A stretch of DNA of 43,738 nucleotides. Origin: a bacterium. Its GTDB lineage: Bacteria > Verrucomicrobiota > Verrucomicrobiia > Limisphaerales > UBA11358. The first letter of the stretch is position 1. Every line of letters starts with the position of its first letter. Shown here in pieces: positions 35,764-43,738 of this stretch. The stretch lies in contig JAKAFL010000032.1 in assembly GCA_021817945.1 (NCBI GenBank), positions 1 through 43,738 of the forward strand, written 5' to 3'. Both the position numbers and the translations under genes were made by a program. A model generated the notes under the pieces. That model saw only the letters and a list, made by a program, of their open reading frames with translations. It did not search any database and had not been told where the DNA came from.

Positions 35764-36124
35764 GATGTCCGCTTTTTACCCACAAATTCTGCTATAGACC
35801 CAGTTTTTAATTGTTCTCCTATAGCCTGAATGAAAAGACGGCGCGTTGTGACCCGCCATACGCATTTCTGAAAAACATTTTGAAAATATTTTGCGATTTT
35901 TGCTTGACGGTATGATTTGGAAGTGTTAATTTCTAATTCAATCAGATTCAAAGCGTTTTTTTGGGGGAGGGTCTTGCTCGCACTTTATTAGTGCTAAACA
36001 ATCATGACACCTTGGTTTTGTAATATGGCCAAGGTAAACAAGACGTGACATTGGTCCAGCAAGCTGACCGATGGAGAAGTTCCAGATGGGTATTTTGTTC
36101 AAGAACTCCAAGAGTCGATTTTAA
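35764..36124. other. 361-base AT-rich intergenic region with two inverted repeats
   Basis: The left part may contain unrecognisable 5' sequence of the transposase. A TTGACG (35904-35909) followed 16 bases later by TTAATT (35926-35931) is a weak promoter candidate reading rightward. Hairpins are GCACT/AGTGC (35980-35994) and ACCTTGG/CCAAGGT (36009-36015 with 36029-36035, 13-base loop). No gene longer than 50 codons is supported. Confidence 0.4.
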
Positions 36125-36277
36125 ATGAAACTTAATGCTCTATTCGTTTCGTTGATAATATTTCTGCCGGGAATTTATTGCTTGTCCGCCCAAACAAGCG
36201 CCTTTGGTTCAATCCCGTCGGCCAATGTTCCGCCTCCTACTCATTATGTCATCACCAGCGGTTGGACCAAAGCATGA
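36125..36277 (+). CDS. Small exported peptide, 50 residues, unknown function
   Basis: This short frame starts MKLNALFVSLIIFLPGIY and has a textbook signal peptide: a basic start, a hydrophobic core and likely cleavage after CLSAQ. About 27 mature residues follow, rich in Ser/Pro, ending SGWTKA. It precedes the PEP-CTERM gene by 42 bases in the same direction. It could be a genuine small secreted peptide or the broken 5' end of a larger exported protein, since it stops abruptly beside a decayed transposase. No clear ribosome-binding site is visible. Confidence 0.45.
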   Translation: MKLNALFVSLIIFLPGIYCLSAQTSAFGSIPSANVPPPTHYVITSGWTKA

Positions 36278-36309
36278 CGAAAATGATACATGAAAAGCAA
36301 ACAATAAGA

Positions 36310-36314
36310 AAGGA
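36310..36314 (+). promoter_or_regulatory. Ribosome-binding site of the PEP-CTERM gene
   Basis: AAGGA lies 5 bases before the ATG at 36320 and fixes that start. It is one of the few clear Shine-Dalgarno sites in the window. Confidence 0.6.
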
Positions 36315-36319
36315 ATAGT

Positions 36320-37009
36320 ATGAAAGTTATAGCCTCATTGTCTGTCGCTACCGCAATGTCCATTTCGACTTTCGGGCAGGGTTTTGTCAATTTGAACTTC
36401 GAATCGGCTCAAAACATTCCGTCCGTTTCCAATATTGGCGAGTACCCAGTGTCCGTCGCCAACGCTTTGCCTGGCTGGATCGTACAGAATGCCTCTTATA
36501 ATCTTATAATGTACACTTTAGATCCGCAAAATCAATGGGGTAATTCGGTCGTGTTGGTTGGTGGCAACCTTGCGCTTAGCGGGAATTACAGCGTGCATTT
36601 TTCAGATGTATCACAGATAAATCAGACTGCAATGGTTCCAGGCAACGCCGCTTCATTGCAGTTCGAAGCATTCAATGGATCCGGAACATCCAGACTTACA
36701 GATTTTTATTTAATGTTGGGTGGACAAAGTCTTTCTTATGAATTGCTTCATGCTGGCACCGTTTTCAATATTTACGGAGCCAATATTCCTTCTTATATGG
36801 ATGGCCAGATTGAAACCTTGGAATTTGGTGAGAATGGTTATTCGGAAATCGGTTTGGACAACATTAGTTTTTCAACAGCGAGCGTTCCTGAGCCTTCTGA
36901 AGGGTTTTTAATCAACACCGGAGCCGTCTTTTTTGCGTTTCTGCGTCTTATTCCAATGTTCAGAGGGAGGCGGCCCCGAAATTGTATAAGAGAATGTCTG
37001 AAAAGTTGA
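36320..37009 (+). CDS. PEP-CTERM sorting-domain protein
   Basis: The 229-residue exported protein has a signal peptide (about 1-20), a beta-rich body (FVNLNFESAQNIP, PGWIVQNASYN, IGLDNISFS) similar in style to verrucomicrobial PEP-CTERM proteins, and a C-terminal VPEPS motif. That motif is followed by a hydrophobic segment (GFLINTGAVFFAFLRLIPM) and a basic cluster (RGRRPR). PEP-CTERM tails are recognised by exosortase (EpsH/XrtA type) for surface sorting; no exosortase gene is in this window. The tail runs about 10 residues past the basic cluster (NCIRECLKS), longer than usual. Function of the body is unknown. Confidence 0.8.
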   Translation: MKVIASLSVATAMSISTFGQGFVNLNFESAQNIPSVSNIGEYPVSVANALPGWIVQNASYNLIMYTLDPQNQWGNSVVLVGGNLALSGNYSVHFSDVSQINQTAMVPGNAASLQFEAFNGSGTSRLTDFYLMLGGQSLSYELLHAGTVFNIYGANIPSYMDGQIETLEFGENGYSEIGLDNISFSTASVPEPSEGFLINTGAVFFAFLRLIPMFRGRRPRNCIRECLKS

Positions 37010-37243
37010 GGGTGGCCTAAGGTTGGGGATTTTGGCTGCGGTCTGGGCGGCGGGTTCCGAGCATCCCCGTGGAGGGCTACAAGGAACGAGCCAACGAAGC
37101 CCATGGGGAATTGAAGCGCCACCCGGAGGGTTTTTTACCCTGCCCCTCACAAAAATCCTCCCAACAGAGATGCGCTCCCCTTTTTGGGTCGGGTCTGGAG
37201 AATTCCCTTTGATCCCGGGCCGCGTTTTCGTGAGAATCGCCGG

Positions 37244-38926
37244 GTGTCAAAAATGCTTAAGGCCTCGGGGGCCATGGCCGCAGCCACCCTTACCAGCCGT
37301 GTTCTGGGAATGGTGCGGGAAATGTTTTATGCCTGGTTCATGGGTGATAGCCAGGTGGCCGGGGCATTTATATTTGCCTTCCAAATTCCAAATCTTTTCC
37401 GGAGATTGCTGGGTGAAGGAGCCCTGACTGCGGCCTTCATTCCCATATTCAAGGAAAAGGAGAAATTGTGCGGCGAGGCTGAAATGTGGCAGGCAGCCAA
37501 TGCGGTCCTCTCTGGCTTGGTTTTTTCCGCCTGCATCATCATTGCCGTGGTGGTGGGTGGCATCTCTCTTGTCCTGGCTTTCCTGGCCCCCGCCCATGCA
37601 GATCCTTCCATCATCCCTGCCGCATCCCATTCGGCAGCCGTTTTGGCGCACCCTCTGATTTCAGGGGGGCTTTCGTCCAAGTCCATCCTCATCCTGCGCC
37701 TCTTGCGGGTTATGTTTCCCTACATGCTCTTCGTCTGTCTGGCGGCAGCTTTCATGGGCATGCTCAATGCCCGGGGGCATTTTTTTATTCCAGCCATGGG
37801 TGCCGCCACCTTGAATTTGGTCATGATCGCCTCTGTGCTCTGGCTCGCCCCGCAAATGGGCAACGGCTTGCCGCCAGGCGAACGCTTGCCGGTAAGAATT
37901 TTTGCCCTGGCTTACGGGGTTCTCGCCGCTGGCATCGCGCAGGCCGCCTTCCAATTGCCATCCCTTTGGAGGGAAGGATACTGCTTCCGCTGGGTTTCAC
38001 CTTGGGGAAATCAAACGGTGCAGCGCGTGGTGCGCCAAATGATTCCGGGCGCCATCGGCGTGGCGGCATTCCAAATCAATGTCACCCTCGTCCAAGCCAT
38101 CGCTTTCTGGATCAATCCACAGATTAATGCCTCGTTCAATTACGCCGTCCGCCTGATGGAACTGCCCCAAGGCATGTTTGGCATCTCCCTGGCCACCTAT
38201 CTCCTTACCGCCCTGAGCAGCCTGGCTTTGGATAAAAATTATCCCGAGTTCAGGACCACGCTGCGACAAGGTCTCAGTTCCCTGCTTTTCGCAAACTTGA
38301 TTGCGGCGGTTTTGTTGGTAACCCTGGCTCAACCCATCATTCGTCTGCTGTTTGAACACGGCACTCATTTCACCGCCCTCTCCACTCAACGAGCCGCCCT
38401 GGCACTCGTTTGCCTCGCGCCGGGTCTAGTGGCTTTTTCCACGGTCAACGTTCTCGCCCGTGCCTTTTTTGCCTTGGGCGACACCCTTACCCCGATGAAA
38501 ATCAGCGTTTTTTGCCTGGTCATTAATTTGTTTTTGGCCGCCCTCCTGGTGGTCCCGCTTAAACAGGGCGGCTTGGGCATCGCCAACACCCTTACCTCTT
38601 GTTGCAACGCTGCCCTGCTGGTGTTTGCCTTGAGAAAAAAATTGGCGCGGCTCGACATGAATCCACTCAAGAAAAGCCTTTTCCCTCTCTTTTGGGCTGC
38701 CCTCCTCGCGGCATTGATTTCCCTGGGTGTTTGCCATGAATGGGAAATCCACCTGGGCCACAATTCCATCCCTCTACAGTTGGGATCTGTGTTTGTCCCG
38801 GCTTTCATGGCCGCCGCATCCTACTTCCTGGCATCTCTCGCCCTGGGCATCCCCGCCGCCAAGGAAATTGCATCTTTAGCCCTCAACCGGATTCGTCCCC
38901 AGTCACACCGCCCCCAAACTCCCTGA
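37244..38926 (+). CDS. murJ: Lipid II flippase MurJ (MviN family)
   Basis: MurJ moves the peptidoglycan precursor lipid II across the inner membrane. The 560-residue protein has about 14 hydrophobic helices. The family N-terminus is SGAMAAATLTSRVLGMVREM, followed by FAFQIPNLFRRLLGEGALTAAFIP, a signature of MurJ/MviN. Later motifs include LPQGMFGISLATYLLTALS and RAFFALGDTLTPMKIS. I chose the GTG at 37244 (VSKMLKASG), which fits the common MSKxLK beginning; the ATG three codons later (37253) is equally possible. The frame is open to 37184. Confidence 0.93.
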   Translation: MSKMLKASGAMAAATLTSRVLGMVREMFYAWFMGDSQVAGAFIFAFQIPNLFRRLLGEGALTAAFIPIFKEKEKLCGEAEMWQAANAVLSGLVFSACIIIAVVVGGISLVLAFLAPAHADPSIIPAASHSAAVLAHPLISGGLSSKSILILRLLRVMFPYMLFVCLAAAFMGMLNARGHFFIPAMGAATLNLVMIASVLWLAPQMGNGLPPGERLPVRIFALAYGVLAAGIAQAAFQLPSLWREGYCFRWVSPWGNQTVQRVVRQMIPGAIGVAAFQINVTLVQAIAFWINPQINASFNYAVRLMELPQGMFGISLATYLLTALSSLALDKNYPEFRTTLRQGLSSLLFANLIAAVLLVTLAQPIIRLLFEHGTHFTALSTQRAALALVCLAPGLVAFSTVNVLARAFFALGDTLTPMKISVFCLVINLFLAALLVVPLKQGGLGIANTLTSCCNAALLVFALRKKLARLDMNPLKKSLFPLFWAALLAALISLGVCHEWEIHLGHNSIPLQLGSVFVPAFMAAASYFLASLALGIPAAKEIASLALNRIRPQSHRPQTP

Positions 38927-39268
38927 TGCTATTTTCGTTTTTCCTACCATCATACCTCAAAGCTTTAGTGTTGAAATGCGCCAACTCTCCTTGCGCTTCT
39001 CAAAAGATTGTAAAAACCTCATTCGCAGCCTTGATGGTTTGGCTGCTTCCTGAGTTGATTTGCAGTGGAGTTTGCGGTCTCGACCCCTTTGCTTGCAAAA
39101 CCCTTCCCCTCCGCCGCAGGCTTCCGTTTCCTCTCAAATAGATTTAGAATGGCAAATTCAACAGTTTTTTGCGCGGTCCAAACAACTTTCATTTGACCAC
39201 GAGCAGTAATTGGTGGAATATAGTGCTCAAATTATGGACGGTGCAGTTTGCTTTTTATACTAAACCCC
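38927..39268. other. 342-base intergenic region upstream of the receiver/GAF/PAS kinase
   Basis: No supported gene. A TATACT close to the -10 consensus lies immediately before the kinase ATG but has no matching -35, and a TTGACC further upstream has no good -10 partner. Nothing else is recognised. Confidence 0.4.
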
Positions 39269-41305
39269 ATGAAAACCATTTTGGTGCTTTCTCCGCATCC
39301 GGATTTTGCCAGTTCAGTTACAAACGCCTTAAATCAAGAGTCATACAAGGTTGTCCATAGGCTGAATGTGGAGGATGCCGAACCTTTATTGGTCCACGGT
39401 TTGGTCACGGCTTGCGTTTTGGATGCGGAATTGTTGGGGGTGGAAAGCGTTTGGGTGATAGAACGCCTGCGCAGGCGTGATACTATCACTCCCATTATTG
39501 CCTACACGGATTCAGTTCAATCGGATTGGGAAGAAGAGGCTTTTTTAAGGGGTGTCACCCATGTATTAACCAAGCCGGTGCGCCCGAGGCTGGTCAATTC
39601 CATCTTGGAAAGTCTGGCCAAACCGGCTGCCGCATCCAAGTCTCCCACTTATACCCGCGCCCAGGATGCCGGACCCTCGCGATCCAACCAAATCGCTGTC
39701 TCCCAATCCTCTGCGGCGCCGGGGCAAACGCTTGGGATTCTTCGCGATTTTTCCTGCATATTGACTCACTCCCTCGATGCTGAGGCCATGCTCAAGCAGT
39801 TTTTGCAGTTTTTAAGGGAAATGCTCAGCATCAACCGCTCAGCCGTTTTTTTGGCACAACCTGTTGAAGGCCAATCATCAAAAAATAATCCCGCTGGCTT
39901 GCGCAGGTTGAAGTCCGTGGCCGCATTGGGCATTTCTTCTGGACTGCTTCAGCATTTGGAATTGTCTTTCGAGAGCGGGGTGGGAGGGCATTTGATGAGA
40001 TCCGGCCGGATTTTAAGGCGTGATTCAGAAGAAGCCCGCATGGACCAGGAGATCCAACGTGAATTCGACTTGTTGGGAGCCCAGGTTGCAGTGCCCATTT
40101 TGGACCGGGAAACAATGGTGGGCGTTGCCATTTTTGACAGTCGCTTGACCGGTGAATCACTGGTCAATCGGGAGCTCGAGCTTATCTTCCACTTGTTGGG
40201 GCAGGTCGGGCTGGGCTTGAGAAATATTTGGTTGCACGATCAACTTGCGGATAATCATGAAATGATGACGAATGTGCTGCGGGAACTGAGCAGCGCATGC
40301 GTGGTGGTCAGCCGTGACTTGAAGGTTTTGCATGCCAATAAATCCGCGCGGCGACATTTTGGACGAAAGAATGAAAGGACCGGCGGCTTGGAATTCAGTG
40401 ACATTCCCCAGGCGCTTGGCTCGAAAATTTATCAGGTTTTAAAAACCGGCGTGGCGCTCGAACCCTTTGATTTCGAGCCTCAAAATTCACCGGGCACCCT
40501 CTACAAAATAACGATTGTGCCGTTCCAGAGTGAAAATGCCGCCATCACCACCTCCGCCCTGCTTACGGCAGACGATCTCACCCAGTCAGAGCGCTTGAAG
40601 AAGCTTGAATTGGAAACGGCAAACCTGCGCCTGGTCCAGACCATGGCAGACCGATTGGCTCATGAAGTGGGCAACGCCCTCGTGCCCATTTCCACCCACC
40701 ACCAACTGCTGGCTGAAAAAATCAATGACCCGGAATTCCGGGAGTCCCTGGACCATGCCATGGGCGATGGCGTGAAGCGGGTGACACGCTTGATCAACCA
40801 GATGCGCTTTCTGGCCCGGGACGGTTTTCTGGAGCAGGAGGTGTTCCCGGTGCAAAAGTTGATTGAGGATGCCTATCAGGAGGCCATGCGCCAGCAACCC
40901 TCCCAGTCTGCCCTTTTAAAAATGGAAAGCGGCGGAAGGCCCTTTATCATTTCCGGCAACCGGCCCGCCCTGAAACATGCCTTTTCCGAGATCCTGTTGA
41001 ATGCGATTCAAGCCAATCCAAAAGGAGGCCAGGTTGGAGTCAGGCTCCAGGCAGGCGGCGTGGATGAGGGCCAATCACTTACCATCGAGGTGCAGGATAC
41101 GGGGGAAGGTTTTTCCGCCGAGGCAGCCCGGAAAATTCCAGCGCCATTTTATACCACTCGTAACGTGGGGCTGGGCCTGGGGCTGGCCGTGACGCGAAAA
41201 ATCATTGAAAGTCACCATGGCAAACTCGAAATCGTTCCGTCGCCCTCCGGAATCGTGCGCGTGTCCCTGCCCGTTGAGCAGGCCACCGTTTCTGGAGCGG
41301 TCTGA
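39269..41305 (+). CDS. Cytoplasmic histidine kinase with N-terminal receiver-like, GAF and PAS domains
   Basis: The 678-residue protein has no membrane segment. Residues 1-115 form a receiver-like domain with Asp52 (CVLDAELL), Thr80 and Lys102 (LTKPV), but the usual acidic pair of the first strand is replaced (LSPHPDF). A GAF-like domain follows (about 165-315, with VAVPILDRETMVGVAIFDS), then a PAS-like domain (about 335-445, with SSACVVVSRDLKVLHANKSA). The kinase has His465 in RLAHEVGNALVPIS and a HATPase domain with LLNAIQANPKGG, DTGEGF and GLGLGLAVT. It resembles NtrB-style kinases. No regulator gene is adjacent. The frame also has a TTG seven codons upstream. Confidence 0.82.
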   Translation: MKTILVLSPHPDFASSVTNALNQESYKVVHRLNVEDAEPLLVHGLVTACVLDAELLGVESVWVIERLRRRDTITPIIAYTDSVQSDWEEEAFLRGVTHVLTKPVRPRLVNSILESLAKPAAASKSPTYTRAQDAGPSRSNQIAVSQSSAAPGQTLGILRDFSCILTHSLDAEAMLKQFLQFLREMLSINRSAVFLAQPVEGQSSKNNPAGLRRLKSVAALGISSGLLQHLELSFESGVGGHLMRSGRILRRDSEEARMDQEIQREFDLLGAQVAVPILDRETMVGVAIFDSRLTGESLVNRELELIFHLLGQVGLGLRNIWLHDQLADNHEMMTNVLRELSSACVVVSRDLKVLHANKSARRHFGRKNERTGGLEFSDIPQALGSKIYQVLKTGVALEPFDFEPQNSPGTLYKITIVPFQSENAAITTSALLTADDLTQSERLKKLELETANLRLVQTMADRLAHEVGNALVPISTHHQLLAEKINDPEFRESLDHAMGDGVKRVTRLINQMRFLARDGFLEQEVFPVQKLIEDAYQEAMRQQPSQSALLKMESGGRPFIISGNRPALKHAFSEILLNAIQANPKGGQVGVRLQAGGVDEGQSLTIEVQDTGEGFSAEAARKIPAPFYTTRNVGLGLGLAVTRKIIESHHGKLEIVPSPSGIVRVSLPVEQATVSGAV

Positions 41306-41534
41306 TTTTCACCTGCCCGATGGTGGTTGGTCGCGGTTCCATGTCGCGCCTCGCTAAGGAAGGGGGGCACGCCCGTTCTTCCATCCTTATCCGGCCACGC
41401 AGGGGGCATCCGGATTCGCCGATGCAATGCTCTTGCCCCGCAAGGTTTCATGATTTATTCAAGAGCGGGTCATGCGTGACAGGATTTTACAAAAAAATTT
41501 TTCAATGGCGGTGTTTAATCAAAGCCCTGCCGCC

Positions 41535-41540
41535 GGAGGG
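41535..41540 (+). promoter_or_regulatory. Strong ribosome-binding site of purK
   Basis: GGAGGG ends 5 bases before the ATG at 41546 and selects that start over an ATG two codons later. Confidence 0.65.
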
Positions 41541-41545
41541 CATTT

Positions 41546-42745
41546 ATGACCATGAAAGAGACGATTGACCAGGCATTGTCCAAAAATTCAAAAACGCCGG
41601 TGCCGGCACGCCTTGGGATCATTGGCGGAGGACAGTTGGCCAAGATGACGGCTCTGGCGGCGCGCGAACTGGGATGCGACGTGGTTATTTTTGAGCGCAA
41701 CCCCTCCACGCCGGCGGCGCCTTTGGCCAATGACACATGGGTGGGGGATTGGGATGATGCCAGTTTGCTTCTTAAATGGGCGGCGCAGGCGGATGTGGTG
41801 ACGCTGGAAAATGAATTCCTGAATGTCGAGGCCCTGGCCGCGATCGAACGCGCGGGGCATGTGCTGCATCCAGGCACCTCCACGCTGGCCCAGGTCCAGG
41901 ATAAATTGATTCAAAAGGAAACGCTGGCACGCGCCGGGTTGGCCTTGCCCCGGTTTGCAGGGGTGGATCAGGTTTCAAAAATGGAGAGCCTTGGACAGGA
42001 TTGGGGCTGGCCGCTGGTGTTGAAAACCCGCAGAAATGGTTACGATGGAAAAGGCAATTTCACCCTCCATGGCCCGCAGGACATTGAAACCGGATGGGCG
42101 GTGCTCAGGGGTGACCGTCAAGCTTTGTATGTGGAGGCTTTTTGCGACTTTGCACGGGAATTGGCGGTTATGGTGACCAGGGGCCGGGATGGGGCGCTGG
42201 CGGTCTATCCCGTGGTGGAGACGGTTCAAAAGGACCATGTCTGCCACGTGGTGCGCGCCCCGGCCAATATTCCCCCTGATGTGGCAAGCCAGGCATCCCG
42301 TGTTGCCTGCCGCGCCATTGAAACCATCGGAGGGGTTGGAAGTTTTGGGGTGGAAATGTTTTTAACCAAAACAGGCGAAGTCCTGGTGAATGAACTGGCC
42401 CCACGCGTTCATAATTCCGGGCACTATACCATAGAAGCCTGTGAATGTTCACAGTTTGAAAACCATGTTCGGGCGGTGCTGGGCTGGCCGCTGGGTTCCA
42501 CCGCCATGGTGGCTCCTGCCGCAGTAATGATCAACTTGCTGGGGGCAGGCGGCGGGTCAGGCCAGCCTCATGGATTGGAAAAGGCGCTTGCCGTGGCCGG
42601 TGCTCATGTTCATATCTATGGCAAAACAACCAGCGGATCAGGACGGAAAATGGGCCATGTCACGGCTTTGGGGCAAACCCTGGCTGCCGCGGAATCCAAA
42701 GCCCTCGAAGCCGCCACGTCTCTGCAATTCGGGAAAAAACCATGA
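41546..42745 (+). CDS. purK: 5-(carboxyamino)imidazole ribonucleotide synthase
   Basis: PurK makes N5-carboxyaminoimidazole ribonucleotide from aminoimidazole ribonucleotide, bicarbonate and ATP in purine synthesis. The 399-residue ATP-grasp enzyme has [31 protein letters not shown], a Lys-rich [13 protein letters not shown] stretch (here VQDKLIQKE), [27 protein letters not shown] and [18 protein letters not shown], all standard for the family. About 20 extra N-terminal residues precede the first strand. Its stop overlaps the purE ATG by 4 bases. Confidence 0.95.
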   Translation: MTMKETIDQALSKNSKTPVPARLGIIGGGQLAKMTALAARELGCDVVIFERNPSTPAAPLANDTWVGDWDDASLLLKWAAQADVVTLENEFLNVEALAAIERAGHVLHPGTSTLAQVQDKLIQKETLARAGLALPRFAGVDQVSKMESLGQDWGWPLVLKTRRNGYDGKGNFTLHGPQDIETGWAVLRGDRQALYVEAFCDFARELAVMVTRGRDGALAVYPVVETVQKDHVCHVVRAPANIPPDVASQASRVACRAIETIGGVGSFGVEMFLTKTGEVLVNELAPRVHNSGHYTIEACECSQFENHVRAVLGWPLGSTAMVAPAAVMINLLGAGGGSGQPHGLEKALAVAGAHVHIYGKTTSGSGRKMGHVTALGQTLAAAESKALEAATSLQFGKKP

Positions 42746-43266
42746 AAAATTCATCTCCTCCAACGGTAGGCATCATCATGGGCAGCGATTCAGACTGGCC
42801 CACCCTCGAACCCGCCTCCCAGGTATGCCATGAGTTTGGCGTTCCATGCGAGGTGCGCGTGGTTTCAGCCCACCGCATGCCCGAGACCATGGCCCAATAT
42901 GCGCGAAGCGCAGAGGAACGCGGCCTGCGCGTGATCATTGCCGGCGCTGGTGGCGCAGCCCATCTGCCAGGAATGGTCGCCAGCTTGACCTGCCTGCCGG
43001 TGATTGGGGTGCCCGTCGAAAGCAAGGCTTTAAAGGGGTTGGATTCCCTCCTGTCCATCGTCCAAATGCCAGGTGGCGTGCCCGTGGCCACGATGGCCAT
43101 TGGCGGTGGCCGCAACGCCGGTCTCATGGCCGTGCGTATTCTGGGTGTCAATGATGCGCGGCTACGCCTTCAACTCAAGGTGTTTCGAGCCAACCTCGCC
43201 CGCGACGCCCGCCGCCGCGGCGCCAAGCTTGCCGCCTCCATCCGCCCCATTCCCAACCCGGGTTGA
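42742..43266 (+). CDS. purE: N5-carboxyaminoimidazole ribonucleotide mutase
   Basis: PurE converts the PurK product into 4-carboxyaminoimidazole ribonucleotide. The 174-residue class I protein has [25 protein letters not shown] with the catalytic His, [17 protein letters not shown] and [10 protein letters not shown]. It is translationally coupled to purK (ATGA). The C-terminal 15 residues ([18 protein letters not shown] region) extend slightly beyond the usual end. Confidence 0.96.
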   Translation: MKNSSPPTVGIIMGSDSDWPTLEPASQVCHEFGVPCEVRVVSAHRMPETMAQYARSAEERGLRVIIAGAGGAAHLPGMVASLTCLPVIGVPVESKALKGLDSLLSIVQMPGGVPVATMAIGGGRNAGLMAVRILGVNDARLRLQLKVFRANLARDARRRGAKLAASIRPIPNPG

Positions 43267-43305
43267 TTCCTGGGTTCGGCCGGGTTCCCGCAGCATGGAC
43301 CCTCT

Positions 43306-43319
43306 GAAACCGGGGTTTC
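43306..43319. terminator. Inverted repeat after purE
   Basis: GAAACC (43306-43311) and GGTTTC (43314-43319) lie 40 bases after the purE stop. The loop is only 2 bases and no T-run follows, so a role in ending the pur transcript is weakly supported. Confidence 0.25.
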
Positions 43320-43449
43320 GATATATATTGACAAATATAACGAATGAGGCAGTCTCCCTGCCAGCCAAAACCCGCGCAGAAAACCAGAAAAAACGGTCAT
43401 GAAGCACAATCAAGGAGGCCATTATTGAGCCTCGCATAATAGAATGACG

Positions 43450-43738
43450 TTAAGGCCACAATTGAGCTTGGGTGTGACAGGCGGCCACGATGCTTTTTCG
43501 TCGGCGCATGCGGCGCAGGGCGGCGGTGGCTTCAAAGCTCAATTCCCAGGCTTTGGTGGCAATCAAGTTGGCAATCTCGTGGTTTTTAAGGTGGCCCCAC
43601 ATATATTCCACCGGGTTGAGTTCGGGCGCATAGGCGGGAAACCGTTCGACTTGGATTCGGCCACGGGTCGAAAGAATATAATCCCGGACCAACACGCTCC
43701 GGTGGATGGGGGCCCCATCCCAAATCACCAGTATTTTC
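43450..43738 (-). CDS. IS630-type transposase, partial (runs off the window edge)
   Basis: This is the C-terminal part of a DDE transposase. It reads KILVIWDGAPIHRS (catalytic Asp), then RFPAYAPELNPVEYMWGHLK (catalytic Glu) and stops at 43450. The frame is open to the last base of the window, so the N-terminus lies outside. It belongs to a different subgroup from the decayed copy at 34992-35763, and no lesion is visible in this part. The inner end of the element should lie in the 180 bases before 43450, but no terminal repeat can be confirmed with only one end. Confidence 0.85.
   Translation of the reverse strand, partial: KILVIWDGAPIHRSVLVRDYILSTRGRIQVERFPAYAPELNPVEYMWGHLKNHEIANLIATKAWELSFEATAALRRMRRRKSIVAACHTQAQLWP

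Noticed and set aside
37023-37427. 134-codon plus-strand frame overlapping the start of murJ
   Set aside because: It is in another frame from MurJ, Pro/Gly/Trp-rich, and explained as a shadow.
1-43738. tRNA, rRNA or CRISPR features
   Set aside because: No T-arm-like GGTTCRANYCC in a cloverleaf context, no rRNA motifs and no regularly spaced repeats were seen on either strand.

Overview
The window looks like a chromosomal segment of a Verrucomicrobiota bacterium, probably near the Pedosphaera/Limisphaerales group. That placement is inferred from gene style, not a database match. The signs are a PEP-CTERM sorted protein, an autotransporter-associated beta-strand (PATR) repeat protein coupled to a pseudopilin, very large sensor kinases with periplasmic propeller or OB-like repeats, secreted proteins ending in a short FYR/FFRLQ-type tail, frequent starts without a Shine-Dalgarno, and TTG/GTG starts. 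No tRNA, rRNA or CRISPR array was seen.

Layout. (1) 1-5.9 kb, minus strand: a sensor kinase, a NarL-type response regulator and a secreted GH53 endo-galactanase, all tightly packed. (2) 6.0-7.4 kb, minus: a DUF423 membrane protein overlapping a secreted S1/P1-nuclease or zinc-phospholipase C type enzyme. (3) 7.6-11.4 kb, plus: an O-antigen-ligase-like protein and two glycosyltransferases (GT9 and GT4), a surface polysaccharide operon. (4) 11.6-15.2 kb: a PQQ-type beta-propeller protein (minus) facing away from a fibronectin-III protein (plus) over overlapping divergent promoters, then a Tat-exported metallophosphoesterase. (5) 15.2-20.7 kb: an ABC-2-like membrane protein, a stand-alone CoaB-type ligase, an Hsp70 with an unusual insertion, and FabD. 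(6) 21.1-31.4 kb, plus: a second sensor kinase with a Reg_prop/Y_Y_Y sensor, its NarL-type regulator, then a PATR protein, a pseudopilin and a PL1 pectate lyase. (7) 31.6-34.6 kb: PTS enzyme I and tyrosyl-tRNA synthetase, converging. (8) 34.9-37.0 kb: a decayed IS630 transposase, a 50-residue exported peptide and a PEP-CTERM protein. (9) 37.2-43.3 kb: MurJ, a receiver/GAF/PAS histidine kinase, and PurK-PurE. (10) The right edge carries the 3' part of another IS630-type transposase.

Main idea. Two paralogous NarL-type two-component systems each sit beside enzymes for different parts of pectin: GH53 cuts the galactan side chains and PL1 the pectate backbone. A near-identical 16-bp inverted repeat lies both just before the second response-regulator gene and upstream of the PATR-pseudopilin-lyase cluster, about 42 bp before a predicted start of transcription. 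This suggests a pectin- or glycan-responsive regulon in which a surface beta-helical protein and a pseudopilin are made with the lyase. The architecture is read from sequence; the regulatory link is inference.
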